Below, in pieces: positions 28,764 to 38,169 of a DNA stretch of 64,000 nt. The position numbers were made by a program, and so were the translations under genes. This DNA comes from Streptomyces sp. NRRL S-646 (GTDB lineage Bacteria > Actinomycetota > Actinomycetes > Streptomycetales > Streptomycetaceae). Position 1 is the first letter of the stretch. Every line of letters starts with the position of its first letter. The stretch covers positions 1-64,000 of the forward strand of contig NZ_JODC01000026.1 of the NCBI RefSeq assembly GCF_000720765.1. The letters run 5' to 3'. Below the pieces are notes generated by a model. It was not told the DNA's origin. It did no database searches and worked only from the letters and a program-made list of their open reading frames with translations.

Positions 28764-30911
28764 ATGAGTGCCACCACCGACCGCCGTATCTTCTCCGACA
28801 CCCTCGCGGGATATGTGACATACCACAGCCCCACCCAGCACCGTTTCGGGCTGCGCACCTCCGACGGCCGCGAGTTCACCGTGCATCTGGCCCGCAACGT
28901 CGTCTCCCGCATCGTCCGCAACCTGGGCGACCCCTACCAGGACACCACCTCGCGCACCCGGGACATGCTGGGCACCGGGCGCTTCCTGTTCGCGTACGGG
29001 ATCTTCTACGAGTGGGAGGGCGGCGCGCGCTTCGAGGCGAAGGAGATCACCTTCCCCGAGGAGAGCCGCGGCCACTACGTCTTCGAGCATCCCAACTGGT
29101 GGGTGCAGCAGGCCGCCGCGATCGCCGACTTCTATCTGCGCGGCCAGTTCCCCGACGGCAAGTTCGACTGGCGCAACTACCGCACCCATCTCACGCTCGA
29201 CGGGGCGCACCTGCCCGAGCACGCGGGGGAGAACGTGCGGCAGGAGACCGACACCATCTCCCGGCTGGTGTACGGCCTTTCGACCGCCTATCTGCTGACC
29301 GGCGAGGACCGGTTCCTGGACGCGGCCGAGAGCGGAACCGAGTACTTACGGCAGTACATGCGCGTCGACGACAAGCAGGACGGGATCGTCTACTGGTACC
29401 ACGGCATGGACATCACGCCCACCGGGCGGCGCAAGGTGTACGCCTCGGAGTTCGGGGACGACTTCGACGCCATCCCGATGTACGAGCAGATCTATGCGCT
29501 GGCCGGGCCGACCCAGACGTACCGCGTGACCGGCGATCCGCGGATCCTTGAGGACATCGACCGCACGGTCGCCCTGTTCCAGCGGTACTTCCGTGATGAG
29601 GAGCGCGGGGGCTTCTTCTCGCACATCGACCCGATCAACCTCAGCCCCTGCGACGACGCGCTGGGCCGCAACCGCTCCCGCAAGAACTGGAACTCGGTCG
29701 GCGACCACGCCCCGGCGTATCTGATCAACGCCTATCTGGCCACCGGCCGCGAGGACTTCGCCGAGCTCCTGGAGGAGACCGCGGACACCATCGTGGCCCG
29801 CTTCCCGGACGAGCCGGACAGCCCGTTCGTGCAGGAGCGCTTCCACGAGGACTGGAGTCCGGACCGCACCTGGGGCTGGCAGCAGGACCGGGCGGTGGTC
29901 GGGCACAACCTGAAGATCGCCTGGAACCTGACCCGGATCCGAGCCCTGCACGACAAGCAGGAGTACGCCGAGACCGCCCGGCGGATCGGCGAGATCATGC
30001 CGCCGGTCGGCAGCGACCAGCAACGGGGCGGCTGGTACGACGTGGTGGAGCGGCGGGCGGATGCGGACAGCGGCATCCACCGGATGGTGTGGCACGACCG
30101 CAAGGCCTGGTGGCAGCAGGAGCAGGCGATCCTCGCCTATCTGATCCTGGCGGGGACGGCGGACGACCCCGAGTCGCTCAGGCTGGCGCGGGAGGCCGCC
30201 TCCTTCTACAACGCCTTCTTCCTCGACCACCAGGACGGCGGGGTCTACTTCAACGTGCTGGCCGACGGGATCCCGTATCTGGTGGGCACCGAGCGGCTCA
30301 AGGGCTCGCACGCCATGGCCGGCTACCACTCGCTGGAGCTGTGCTACCTGGCGGCCGCCTACACCGGTCTGCTGATCAGCCACGAGCCGCTCACCCTGTA
30401 CTTCCGGCCCCGCCCCGGCGACCTGCCCGAGCGCGAACTGCGGGTGGCGCCCGACCTGTTGCCGCCCGGGACGGTCGAGCTGACCCGGGTCTGGGTCGAC
30501 GGGCGCGAGCACCATCACTTCGACGCCAAAGAGCTGACCGTGAAGCTCCCCGAGAGCGACGGGCCGGTGCGGGTGCGGGTGGAGCTGGAGCCCGTGCAGA
30601 TGCGCCTGAGGATGCGCAGCGAGTTCGACGGCGGCACCGCGCACGTCCGCTGCGGCGGCGCGGTCGACGGCGGCGAACTGGACAAGTTCCGCCGGGTCCT
30701 CGGCGAGGTGATGGCCGCGGGTCCCCGGCGTGTGGAGTTCCATCTGTCCGAGGTCAGCGAGATGTGCCGGCCCGCGGTCAACGAACTTCTCGTGCAGCGC
30801 ACCAAGGCAGGGCTCGACGTCGACTTCGTCGTCGTCGGCGCCGTTCTGCCCGAGGTCCGCGAAGCCCTGATGGCCACCGACGCCTTCCTGCTAGAGGGCG
30901 AGGAGGACTGA
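28764..30911 (+). CDS. AGE-family (alpha/alpha)6-barrel protein fused to a STAS-like domain
   Basis: 715 residues. An N-terminal beta segment of about 65 residues is followed by a long helical barrel like N-acylglucosamine 2-epimerase and related sugar isomerases. Diagnostic blocks are RSRKNWNSVGDHAPAYLINA near residue 300, TWGWQQDRAVVGHNLKIAWN near residue 370 and WHDRKAWWQQEQAILAYLIL near residue 442, giving candidate catalytic His residues. The last 100 residues (AHVRCGGAVDGGELDKFRRV ... VSEMCRPAVNELLVQ) look like a STAS domain without the usual phosphorylated Ser in DxSG. It is coupled to glgX (4 bp) and the transposase-like gene (3 bp). Sugar chemistry is likely; the exact reaction is unknown. 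Confidence 0.8.
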   Translation: MSATTDRRIFSDTLAGYVTYHSPTQHRFGLRTSDGREFTVHLARNVVSRIVRNLGDPYQDTTSRTRDMLGTGRFLFAYGIFYEWEGGARFEAKEITFPEESRGHYVFEHPNWWVQQAAAIADFYLRGQFPDGKFDWRNYRTHLTLDGAHLPEHAGENVRQETDTISRLVYGLSTAYLLTGEDRFLDAAESGTEYLRQYMRVDDKQDGIVYWYHGMDITPTGRRKVYASEFGDDFDAIPMYEQIYALAGPTQTYRVTGDPRILEDIDRTVALFQRYFRDEERGGFFSHIDPINLSPCDDALGRNRSRKNWNSVGDHAPAYLINAYLATGREDFAELLEETADTIVARFPDEPDSPFVQERFHEDWSPDRTWGWQQDRAVVGHNLKIAWNLTRIRALHDKQEYAETARRIGEIMPPVGSDQQRGGWYDVVERRADADSGIHRMVWHDRKAWWQQEQAILAYLILAGTADDPESLRLAREAASFYNAFFLDHQDGGVYFNVLADGIPYLVGTERLKGSHAMAGYHSLELCYLAAAYTGLLISHEPLTLYFRPRPGDLPERELRVAPDLLPPGTVELTRVWVDGREHHHFDAKELTVKLPESDGPVRVRVELEPVQMRLRMRSEFDGGTAHVRCGGAVDGGELDKFRRVLGEVMAAGPRRVEFHLSEVSEMCRPAVNELLVQRTKAGLDVDFVVVGAVLPEVREALMATDAFLLEGEED

Positions 30912-30914
30912 ACC

Positions 30915-32192
30915 GTGACCACCACCCTGCCCCCCGGAATCCTTGCCGCGGAGCCGGACTTCGGCCCGCCCTACGAGGTGCCCGTAGAGCCGGTGGACCT
31001 GTCCGCCTACTGCCAGGACCTCTTCGGCACCCTCAGCCGCTCCGACCAGCGGCGCTGGGGAGAGGTCTATGTCCGTGGACTGCTCGGCGTGCCCGGCCGC
31101 AAGACCCCGGCCCGGATCTCCGAGCAGGTGCTGGGCCGCCGGGCCGTGCAGCAGATCCAGCAGTTCGTCAACCAGAGCCCGTGGCCGTGCGGTCCGGTGC
31201 GCCGGCGGCTCGCCGGGCAGCTGAGCCGGGCCTTCCGGTCGGAGGCCTGGTGCGTCGACGAGGTCGTGTTCGCGAAGAACGGCGACCGCTCCGTGGGCGT
31301 GGCCCGACAGTACGCGCCCTCGCTGGAGCGCACGGTCAACTGCCAGCTGGCGCTGGCCACTTCGCTGGTGGGCCGGCACGGCGGGGTTCCGGTCAGCTGG
31401 CGGCTGATGCTGCCGGCCCGCTGGGACCGCGACGAGCGGCTGCGCACCCAGGCGCATCTGCCGCCGGAGGAGCGCTCCCGGCCGCGCTGGCGGTACGTCC
31501 TGGAGGCCGTCGACGAGATGCTGGAGGAGTGGTATCTCGAGCCGCTGCCGGTGCTGGTGGACTGGAGGGGTGAGGCCGATGTGGCGCCCCTGCTGCGCGG
31601 GCTCGAGGCGCGGGGGCTGGCGTATCTGGTCGAGGCCTCGCCCAGCACCGCGGTCACCCTGCCCAGGCCGTGCGCCGGATCCCCGTACGGCAGCGGGACG
31701 TTGACGGAGCTCGCCGTGCACGCCGTGCAGCACCGCAAGCGGATGCCGATCGCCTGGCAGGACCGGACGACGGCCCGGATGCGGCAGTCCCAGGTGCTGT
31801 CCGCACCGGCCCTGCTGCTGACCGAGGCGCCCCACGGCGGGGGTGCGGGCGCCCGGTCCGCGGGGGCGCATCCGCCGCAGCGGCCGAGGCATCTGGTCAC
31901 CGACTGGCCGTACGGCCGGCCCACCCCGCGCACGTACTGGCTGACGAATCTGGCCGGGCGCAGGCTGTCGGACGTGCTGCCGCTGGCGCAGCTGCGGGCG
32001 CTGTCGGGCGAGAGCCTCGGCCGGCTCCAGCAGGACTTCGGGCTCGCCGACTTCGAGGGCCGCTCCTTCCGCGGCTGGCACCATCACGTCACGCTGGCCT
32101 CGGTGGCGATGGGCTACGACACGCTGAGCCGCCCCTACCGCTGCCAGCCGACCGCGGTGAAGTCGATGTCGCCGAGGCCGGGCACACCGTAG
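30915..32192 (+). CDS. IS701-type transposase-like protein, probably domesticated
   Basis: 425 residues with the IS701 DDE pattern: CVDEVVFAKNGDRSVGVARQ near residue 115 (first Asp), PVLVDWRGEADVAPLLRGLE near residue 211 (second Asp) and QQDFGLADFEGRSFRGWHHH near residue 374. The usual catalytic Glu of the third block (KEELGL-type) appears as Gln-Asp here. There are no terminal inverted repeats or target duplications, and it starts 3 bp after the AGE/STAS gene as a regular operon member. It is therefore probably not mobile. Its 3' end overlaps the convergent lipoprotein gene by 58 bp. Inactivity is inferred. Confidence 0.75.
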   Translation: MTTTLPPGILAAEPDFGPPYEVPVEPVDLSAYCQDLFGTLSRSDQRRWGEVYVRGLLGVPGRKTPARISEQVLGRRAVQQIQQFVNQSPWPCGPVRRRLAGQLSRAFRSEAWCVDEVVFAKNGDRSVGVARQYAPSLERTVNCQLALATSLVGRHGGVPVSWRLMLPARWDRDERLRTQAHLPPEERSRPRWRYVLEAVDEMLEEWYLEPLPVLVDWRGEADVAPLLRGLEARGLAYLVEASPSTAVTLPRPCAGSPYGSGTLTELAVHAVQHRKRMPIAWQDRTTARMRQSQVLSAPALLLTEAPHGGGAGARSAGAHPPQRPRHLVTDWPYGRPTPRTYWLTNLAGRRLSDVLPLAQLRALSGESLGRLQQDFGLADFEGRSFRGWHHHVTLASVAMGYDTLSRPYRCQPTAVKSMSPRPGTP

Positions 32193-33847
32193 TTGGCGAG
32201 GCCCTTCCTGACCGCGAGCACCTGCGGGCGCTGGTAGAGCAGGACGTCGTGGCCCAGCTGCCAGATCAGGCGGTCGGCCTGGTTGTAGAGCTGGTCGCGG
32301 CGTCCTGCGTCCAGGGTATGCACGGCCCGGCCGAGCAGGGAGTCGATCTCGGGGCTGGAAATCCTGCCGTAGTTCTCGTAGGACTGGCCGCCGCTCGGCC
32401 GCCGGTAGACGGGGTACAGGGTGCTGGGATAGGTCAATCCTCTGAATCGGAAGATCGCCAGGTCGAAATTCCCGCGGTTGAGGTACTTCGGCAGGTAGTC
32501 GTCGGCGGGGACTTTCTGGATCTCCACCGCAATTCCCGCGCGCTGGAGCATCTGCTGGATCAGCTGGGAGAGGTCGAGACCAAGTCGGTTGGTGGACTGG
32601 CTGAGTACGAAACGCAGGCGCAACTCCTGTCCGTTCCTGCTACGGGTGCCGCTTCCGTCGGTGCGGTGCCATCCCCGCTGATCCAGAATTCGCTCGGCGG
32701 CCTTCAGGTCGTGGCTGCCGAGCGCAGCGGAATTATCGGCGTATCCGGGCTGGTTGGTCATGAAGAAGTGGTTGCCGAGCAGCGGCACCCCGACCGGCAG
32801 GCCGGTGCCCGCCACCTCGGCGAGGGCATGGCGGTCGATGGCCCGCAGCACGGCCCGGCGCACCTGGACGTCCGCGAGCGGGCCCGCGGCGCCGTTCAGG
32901 GCGACCTGGACGTCGTCCCAGGCGGAGCCGGTGCGGATGTCCGTGCCGCCGGCGTTCTTGAGCCGGTCGTAGAGGTCGGCGGAGGCGGCGTTCACGGTGT
33001 CGATCTCACCGTTGAGGAAGGCCTGGACGGCGGTCGTGGGGTCGAGGGTGCGGAAGACGACCCGGTCGAGACGGGGGCGGGTCCCCCACCATGCGGGGTC
33101 GGGTACGAGGGTCAGGGTCTGGCCGGTGTCGTCCTTCGAACCGACCCTGAAGGCACCGGCGGTGATCGGCGCCTTCCCCTGCCAACCGGTGTTGAAGTCC
33201 GCAGGGTTGCCGAAGCCCGCGGCCGGATACAGCGGCGTGAACAGCCGCTGCCAGTCGGCGAACGGCCGCTTGAAGGTGACCTTCACCTCGTGCGCGTCCG
33301 CCCCCTGACGTACCGAGGCGATGTCCTCGTAGCCACTCGGATCGGCGATCCGGAACCGCGCGTCGCCTCTGCCCAGCGCACGCCACTGGGCCGCGAAGTC
33401 CCGCCAGCCGAGCGGCTTTCCGTCGGACCACCTCGCTTCGGGGTTGAGGCGGTAGGTGACCGTCTGGGGGGTGGTGGAGGTGACGGAGGCGGAGCGCAGG
33501 TAGTCGGGCACGCGCTGGGGGGCGCCTTCGGCGTCGCGGGTGAACAGGCGCGGTTCCAGCATGCTGACGACCGTGAACACGTCGTCCAGGGTGCCGTCCG
33601 CCTGGTAGTAGTTGAACTGCGTCAGCCACTGGTAGATCGGCAAGGTCAGGGTGCCGCCCTGCCGGAGTTCGCTGCGCGGGTGGGGGTTGACGTCGGTGCG
33701 GCCGTAGGCCGGAACCGCCGCGCTGGAGCTGCTGTTGCCGGGCGCGGCGCGGCCCTGGACCCCGGTGCAGCCGCCCAGCAGAGCGCAGAGGGCGATCCAG
33801 ACCAGCGCGGGCCACAACCGTCTGCCGCGTATGCAGAACCCCGTCAT
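32135..33847 (-). CDS. Oligopeptide ABC transporter substrate-binding lipoprotein
   Basis: 570-residue family 5 solute-binding protein. The lipoprotein signal ends in CALLGGC, with Cys near residue 27. A flexible Ser/Pro linker follows, then the binding fold with TVTYRLNPEARWSDGKPLGW near residue 135 and FLNGEIDTVN near residue 275. It would be tethered outside the membrane and deliver peptides to the permease encoded divergently. GAGAGGG precedes ATG 33847. The 174-bp gap to the permease gene must hold both promoters. The other end overlaps the transposase-like gene. Confidence 0.88.
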   Translation of the reverse strand: MTGFCIRGRRLWPALVWIALCALLGGCTGVQGRAAPGNSSSSAAVPAYGRTDVNPHPRSELRQGGTLTLPIYQWLTQFNYYQADGTLDDVFTVVSMLEPRLFTRDAEGAPQRVPDYLRSASVTSTTPQTVTYRLNPEARWSDGKPLGWRDFAAQWRALGRGDARFRIADPSGYEDIASVRQGADAHEVKVTFKRPFADWQRLFTPLYPAAGFGNPADFNTGWQGKAPITAGAFRVGSKDDTGQTLTLVPDPAWWGTRPRLDRVVFRTLDPTTAVQAFLNGEIDTVNAASADLYDRLKNAGGTDIRTGSAWDDVQVALNGAAGPLADVQVRRAVLRAIDRHALAEVAGTGLPVGVPLLGNHFFMTNQPGYADNSAALGSHDLKAAERILDQRGWHRTDGSGTRSRNGQELRLRFVLSQSTNRLGLDLSQLIQQMLQRAGIAVEIQKVPADDYLPKYLNRGNFDLAIFRFRGLTYPSTLYPVYRRPSGGQSYENYGRISSPEIDSLLGRAVHTLDAGRRDQLYNQADRLIWQLGHDVLLYQRPQVLAVRKGLANYGVPGLGDIDFTAVGWQR

Positions 33848-34021
33848 TGCGTTGCCCTCTCCCCCGTGTGACTGCAAATCCTGCCGCTGCCGCGGCGGGC
33901 GCTTCGGCGAGCAGTCTGCCGTAAGAAAGCGCAAACACGTCTTCAAGGGGCGTCGGCGAGCTTAACATTGGCCCATGTCAAGCACATGAAGCCGACGGGT
34001 TGCCGAGGAGTCCGACACCCG

Positions 34022-35005
34022 ATGCTCGCATTGTTGGCAAAACGTCTGACGAACTGCCTGATATTGCTTCTCGCTTCAACGTTCCTCTGCTATTTGATTT
34101 CCTCCGCGGCGCTTGATCCGCGGGCCTACTTCGAGGACCGTACGCCCCGGCCGCCGGCCGCCGTGGTCGATGCACGGCTCGCCGAAATCGGGCTAGACAG
34201 CAGCACTCCGGTCACCGAGCGGTTCGGCCACTGGGCGTGGCGGGCCCTGCACGGGGATCTCGGCCGCACGCTCGACGGCACACCGGTGGACGCCGAGTTC
34301 GGCCGGCGGGTGGGGGTCACCGCGCGGTTGCTGATCGTCGGGACGGCCGTGGGCACGGTGCTGGGGGTGCTGGCCGGGGTGTGGGCGGCGGTGCGGCGGG
34401 GCCGGCTGCCCGACCGGGCGCTGACTCTGTTCTCCTTCGCGGTGCTGTCGGTGCCGCCGTTCGTGCTGGGGCTGCTGCTGCAGGCGGGTGCGCTCACGGT
34501 CAATGACGCGGCGGGCCGCACGGTGATCCGGTACACCGGCGAGCGGACGCCCGGTCTGGAGGGCGGTGCGGCGGCCCAACTCCGGGATGCAGCGGTTCAC
34601 TTGGCCCTGCCGACGGTCTCGGTCGCGCTGGGGGCGGTCGCCGCGTACAGCCGCTACCAGCGCGGGGCCACGCTGGACGTCCTCGCCTCGGACCATCTGC
34701 GCACCGCCCAGGCCAAGGGGCTCACCCCCGGGCGCGCGCTGCTCCGGCACGGCCTGCGGACCTCGCTGATTCCGCTCACGGCGTTCTTCTCCTTCGGGTT
34801 TCTGACGCTGTTCACGGGCGCCGTGTTCACGGAGAAGATCTACGGCTGGCACGGCATGGGCAGTTGGTTCATCGAGTCCGTGCAGAGGGGCGATGTGAAC
34901 GCGGCCATGGCGGTCGAGGTGTTCAGCGCCGCGCTCGTCCTACTGGCCGGCCTGGTCGCCGATCTGCTGCACAGCGCACTCGATCCGCGGGTGCGGTACA
35001 CGTGA
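34022..35005 (+). CDS. Oligopeptide ABC transporter permease, OppB/DppB type
   Basis: 327-residue permease with an N-terminal anchor helix (RLTNCLILLLASTFLCYLIS), a periplasmic-side loop and about five further spans. The coupling EAA-type region HLRTAQAKGLTPGRALLRHG near residue 225 contacts the ATPase. ATG 34022 with GAGGAG is chosen; ATG 33995 is an alternative. It ends in a GTGA overlap with the second permease gene. Confidence 0.9.
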   Translation: MLALLAKRLTNCLILLLASTFLCYLISSAALDPRAYFEDRTPRPPAAVVDARLAEIGLDSSTPVTERFGHWAWRALHGDLGRTLDGTPVDAEFGRRVGVTARLLIVGTAVGTVLGVLAGVWAAVRRGRLPDRALTLFSFAVLSVPPFVLGLLLQAGALTVNDAAGRTVIRYTGERTPGLEGGAAAQLRDAAVHLALPTVSVALGAVAAYSRYQRGATLDVLASDHLRTAQAKGLTPGRALLRHGLRTSLIPLTAFFSFGFLTLFTGAVFTEKIYGWHGMGSWFIESVQRGDVNAAMAVEVFSAALVLLAGLVADLLHSALDPRVRYT

Positions 35006-35880
35006 GATCCGCGCGGGGGGCCTCGGTACGGCGGCGGCTGGTCCGCGCACCGGGCGCGGTGGCGGGCGGCGCGCTGCTGCTCGCCCTGTTCCTGTTCGCC
35101 TTCGCGGGACCGCATCTGTCCGGGTGGGGTTACGCCGACATCGACTACTCGGCGCTGCACCGGCCGCCGGACGGGCGGCACTGGCTCGGCACCAACCGGA
35201 TAGGCCAGGACGTCTACGCGCAGTGCGCCAGGGGGCTGCAGAAGTCGCTGCTCATCGGGGCGTTGGCGGCGGCCTTCTCGACGGGGCTCGCCGCGGTGGT
35301 GGGAGTGTGCGCGGGGTACTTCGGGGGCTGGGCGGATCGGGCGCTGATGCTTCTCGTTGATCTGATGCTGGTGGTGCCGGCGTTCCTGGTCCTGGTGGTG
35401 GTGGCGCCGCGGCTGCGCGCTCTCGGCTGGCTCGCGTACGTCGGGCTGATCGCCGCGTTCGGCTGGATGATCACGGCGCGGGCGGTGCGTGCCATGACCC
35501 GTTCCCTGAAGGAGCGTCAGTTCGTGCTGGTAGCCCGGCACATGGGGGTCGGCCCGGTCGTGGTCATCCGGCGGCACATCCTCCCTCACATGGCGTCCTT
35601 CCTCGTGACGGACGCGACGGTGGCGGTCGCCGGGGCCGTCATCAGCGAGACCGGACTGTCGTACTTCGGCTTCGGGGTGCAGCCGCCCGACGTGTCCCTC
35701 GGCACGCTGATCGCCGATGCGGCGGACGTGCCGACCACGTATCCATGGATGTTCGGCTTCCCGGCGGGGCTGCTGGTCCTGCTCGTGCTGGCGTTCCATC
35801 TCATCGGGGATGCGTTGCGGGATGCGCTGGATCCGGAGCCGGGGGCGGTGGTGGGCAGGGAAGCGGGGAGCCGGGTGTGA
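35002..35880 (+). CDS. Oligopeptide ABC transporter permease, OppC/DppC type
   Basis: 292-residue second permease. After the first helix comes the family segment HWLGTNRIGQDVYAQCARGL near residue 60. The EAA-type loop is RQFVLVARHMGVGPVVVIRR near residue 175, and ISETGLSYFGFGVQPPDVSL near residue 215 is diagnostic for DppC/OppC. It begins at GTG 35002 inside the stop of the first permease gene and ends overlapping the ATPase GTG 35877. Confidence 0.92.
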   Translation: MRSARGASVRRRLVRAPGAVAGGALLLALFLFAFAGPHLSGWGYADIDYSALHRPPDGRHWLGTNRIGQDVYAQCARGLQKSLLIGALAAAFSTGLAAVVGVCAGYFGGWADRALMLLVDLMLVVPAFLVLVVVAPRLRALGWLAYVGLIAAFGWMITARAVRAMTRSLKERQFVLVARHMGVGPVVVIRRHILPHMASFLVTDATVAVAGAVISETGLSYFGFGVQPPDVSLGTLIADAADVPTTYPWMFGFPAGLLVLLVLAFHLIGDALRDALDPEPGAVVGREAGSRV

Positions 35881-37976
35881 CGGGCGATGTGGTGCTCGAT
35901 GTGCGGGGGCTGCGGGTCGGGCGGGCGGGGAGCCGTCGGGCGGCCGGGGTGCCGCTGGTGCACGGTGTCGATCTCCGGTTGCACCGGGGGGAAGTCCTCG
36001 GTCTGGTGGGCGAGTCGGGGGCGGGGAAAAGCCTCACCGCGCTGGCGCTGCTCGGTCTGTGCCCGCCCGGCGTGGAGGTGAGCGGTTCGGTGCGGCTGCT
36101 CGGGCGGGAGCTGGTCGGGCTGCCCGTGCGCGAGCTCGCCCGGGTGCGGGGGCGGCACATCGCCATGGTGTTCCAGGACGCGCTGAGCGCGTTCACCCCG
36201 GTGCACAGGGTGGGAGACCAGATCGGTGAGGTGCTGCGTATCCATCAACGCCCGCGCCCGGGGCGGGAGTCGGCGCTGCGGGCCGCGACCGAACTCCTGG
36301 ACACGGTCGGGGTGCCGGAGCCGGACCGGGCCGCCCGCTCCTACCCGCACCAGCTGTCGGGCGGGATGCGGCAGCGGGCCATGATCGCCATGGCGATGGC
36401 GGGCCGCCCCGAGGTGATCGTGGCCGACGAACCCACCAGCGCCCTGGACGTCACCGTGCGGGCCCAGGTCCTCGAGGCGCTGTCGACGGCACGGCGGGCC
36501 ACGGGCGCGGCGCTGCTGCTGGTCAGCCACGACCTGGGGGTGGTGGCGGGGACGGCGGACCGGGTCGTGGTGATGTACGGCGGGCGGATCGTCGAGAGCG
36601 CGGGCGTCGACGCGCTCTTTGCGCGGCCCCGGATGCCGTACACCAAGGGGCTGATCGGGGCCGTGCCCCGGATCGACGGGGAGACTCCGCCCACCCCTGT
36701 GCCGGGCGAACCTCCGTCCGCGGGTGGCAGCGGGCCGGGCTGCGCCTTCGCCCCGCGGTGCCCGCTCGCCGAGCAGAAGTGCCGGGAGCTGCTTCCCGAA
36801 CTCAGGGGAGACGACGGGCATGTGGCCGCCTGCCATCGGGGCGACGAGGCCGTGCAGCGCAGCTCCGTCGAGCTGTTTCCGCCGTCCGTGTACCGCAGGC
36901 CGCCCGCGGGAGGGCCCGAGCCGGAGCCGGTCCTCAGGATCACCGGGCTGGCCAAGTCCTTTCCCGCGCCCGGCGGCTTCGGGGCGTGGAGCCCGTGGAG
37001 TCTGCGACGGGGGCGACGGACGGTGGCCGAACATGTCGTTCGCGCCGTGGAGTCGGTCGATCTGGAGGTGCGCCGGGGGGAGACCCTGGCGCTCGTGGGA
37101 GAGTCCGGGGCCGGGAAGTCCACCACGCTGCTCGAAGTGATGTCCCTGGCGGTCCCGCAGAGCGGGACGATCGAGATCCTCGGGCAGGACACCTCGTCGT
37201 TGTCGCGGGACGCGGCCCGGAGGTTGCGGAGCGCGGTGCAGATCGTGCCCCAGGACCCGATGTCGAGCCTGGATCCGCGGATGCCGGTGGGTGACATCGT
37301 CGCCGAGCCGTTGTGGGTGCAGCGGATGCCGGCCGACCGGGTCGCCGCGCGGGTGGCGGAGGTGTTGCGGCTCGTCGGGCTCGGCCCGCAGGACATGTCC
37401 GTCTGCCCGCACCGGTTCTCCGGCGGTCAGCGGCAACGGATCGCCATCGCCCGGGCCCTGGCCGCCCGGCCGCAACTTCTGCTGCTGGACGAGCCGCTGT
37501 CGGCGCTCGACGTGTCCGTGGGGGCCGGGATCCTCGATCTGCTGCGCAGGCTGAGGGAGGATCCCGGCCCGTCCTGTCTGTTCGTCTCGCACGACCTGGC
37601 CGTGGTGCGACAGATGGCCGACCGGGTCGCGGTCATGCATGCCGGTCGCGTCGTCGAGACCGGCGAGGTCAAGGAGGTGTTCGAGTGGCCTGCCCACCCG
37701 TACACCAGGGCGCTGCTGGACGCGGTGTCGGTGCCTGATCCCGCGCTGCAGCGGACACGTACGGCCGTTGCCCTGCGGGGCGATCCGTCGACGGGCGGCG
37801 AGTACGTGACGGGATGCCGGTTCCGGACACGCTGCCCCGTGTTCGCTTCACTTCGACGGGAGGAACAGCGCAGGTGTGAACGGGAAATCCCGGCGACCCT
37901 GAAGACGGCTGTGGGGGGTGGCCGTTCAGTCGCCTGTCATTTTCCGCTCACGGACCCTCGGGGCGTTTCCGGGTAG
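35877..37976 (+). CDS. Oligopeptide ABC transporter ATPase, fused DppD-DppF
   Basis: 699 residues with two complete nucleotide-binding domains in one chain. Domain 1 has Walker A GESGAGKS near residue 43, signature LSGGMRQRAM near residue 160 and Walker B VIVADEPTSALD. Domain 2 has GESGAGKS near residue 405, FSGGQRQRIAI near residue 515 and LLLDEPLSALD. Each ends in a Cys-rich oligopeptide-type tail (GCAFAPRCPLAEQKC and GCRFRTRCPVF). It powers the importer. GTGA overlap with the permease gene shows tight coupling, and a hairpin follows. Confidence 0.93.
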   Translation: MTGDVVLDVRGLRVGRAGSRRAAGVPLVHGVDLRLHRGEVLGLVGESGAGKSLTALALLGLCPPGVEVSGSVRLLGRELVGLPVRELARVRGRHIAMVFQDALSAFTPVHRVGDQIGEVLRIHQRPRPGRESALRAATELLDTVGVPEPDRAARSYPHQLSGGMRQRAMIAMAMAGRPEVIVADEPTSALDVTVRAQVLEALSTARRATGAALLLVSHDLGVVAGTADRVVVMYGGRIVESAGVDALFARPRMPYTKGLIGAVPRIDGETPPTPVPGEPPSAGGSGPGCAFAPRCPLAEQKCRELLPELRGDDGHVAACHRGDEAVQRSSVELFPPSVYRRPPAGGPEPEPVLRITGLAKSFPAPGGFGAWSPWSLRRGRRTVAEHVVRAVESVDLEVRRGETLALVGESGAGKSTTLLEVMSLAVPQSGTIEILGQDTSSLSRDAARRLRSAVQIVPQDPMSSLDPRMPVGDIVAEPLWVQRMPADRVAARVAEVLRLVGLGPQDMSVCPHRFSGGQRQRIAIARALAARPQLLLLDEPLSALDVSVGAGILDLLRRLREDPGPSCLFVSHDLAVVRQMADRVAVMHAGRVVETGEVKEVFEWPAHPYTRALLDAVSVPDPALQRTRTAVALRGDPSTGGEYVTGCRFRTRCPVFASLRREEQRRCEREIPATLKTAVGGGRSVACHFPLTDPRGVSG

Positions 37977-37991
37977 GACTCCCTTTACGGC

Positions 37992-38017
37992 AGCCGGCCG
38001 AGGTGCGCCGGCCGGCT
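37992..38017. terminator. Hairpin shared by the ABC operon and the small peptide gene
   Basis: AGCCGGCCG and CGGCCGGCT pair around an 8-base loop, 16 bp after the ATPase stop. It touches the stop codon of the convergent peptide gene at 38017-38019, so it can end transcripts from both sides. Confidence 0.65.
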
Positions 38018-38166
38018 CAGCAGCAGCCGCCGCCCGCCGGTCCGTTTTCCTTCGCGGGCTCGACCGTCTGCACGGACGCCCCTCCTTCTGCGAGGAAGGT
38101 TCCACCGCCGACCAGTCCGGCGACGAACAGTACAGCCACAAGTATTGCGGCGAGTTTGTGAATCAC
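38017..38166 (-). CDS. Small secreted-type or membrane peptide, candidate signalling propeptide
   Basis: A 49-codon gene that is easily overlooked. It begins GTG 38166 (MIHK), followed by a hydrophobic segment of about 20 residues, LAAILVAVLFVAGLVGGG. A short polar tail, EGGASVQTVEPAKENGPAGG, ends in GCC with two terminal cysteines. The layout is that of a Sec-exported propeptide or single-span peptide. GGAG lies 7 bp before the GTG. It is convergent to the oligopeptide importer operon and divergent from the XRE-TPR regulator, across an AT-rich region. No family is recognised. A role as the cognate signal is inference; an alternative is a small membrane regulator. Confidence 0.6.
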   Translation of the reverse strand: MIHKLAAILVAVLFVAGLVGGGTFLAEGGASVQTVEPAKENGPAGGGCC

Positions 38167-38169
38167 TCC

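Noticed and set aside
30900..32200. A complete insertion sequence around the transposase-like gene
   Set aside because: No terminal inverted repeats or target-site duplication were found, and the gene is fitted 3 bp behind an operon gene.
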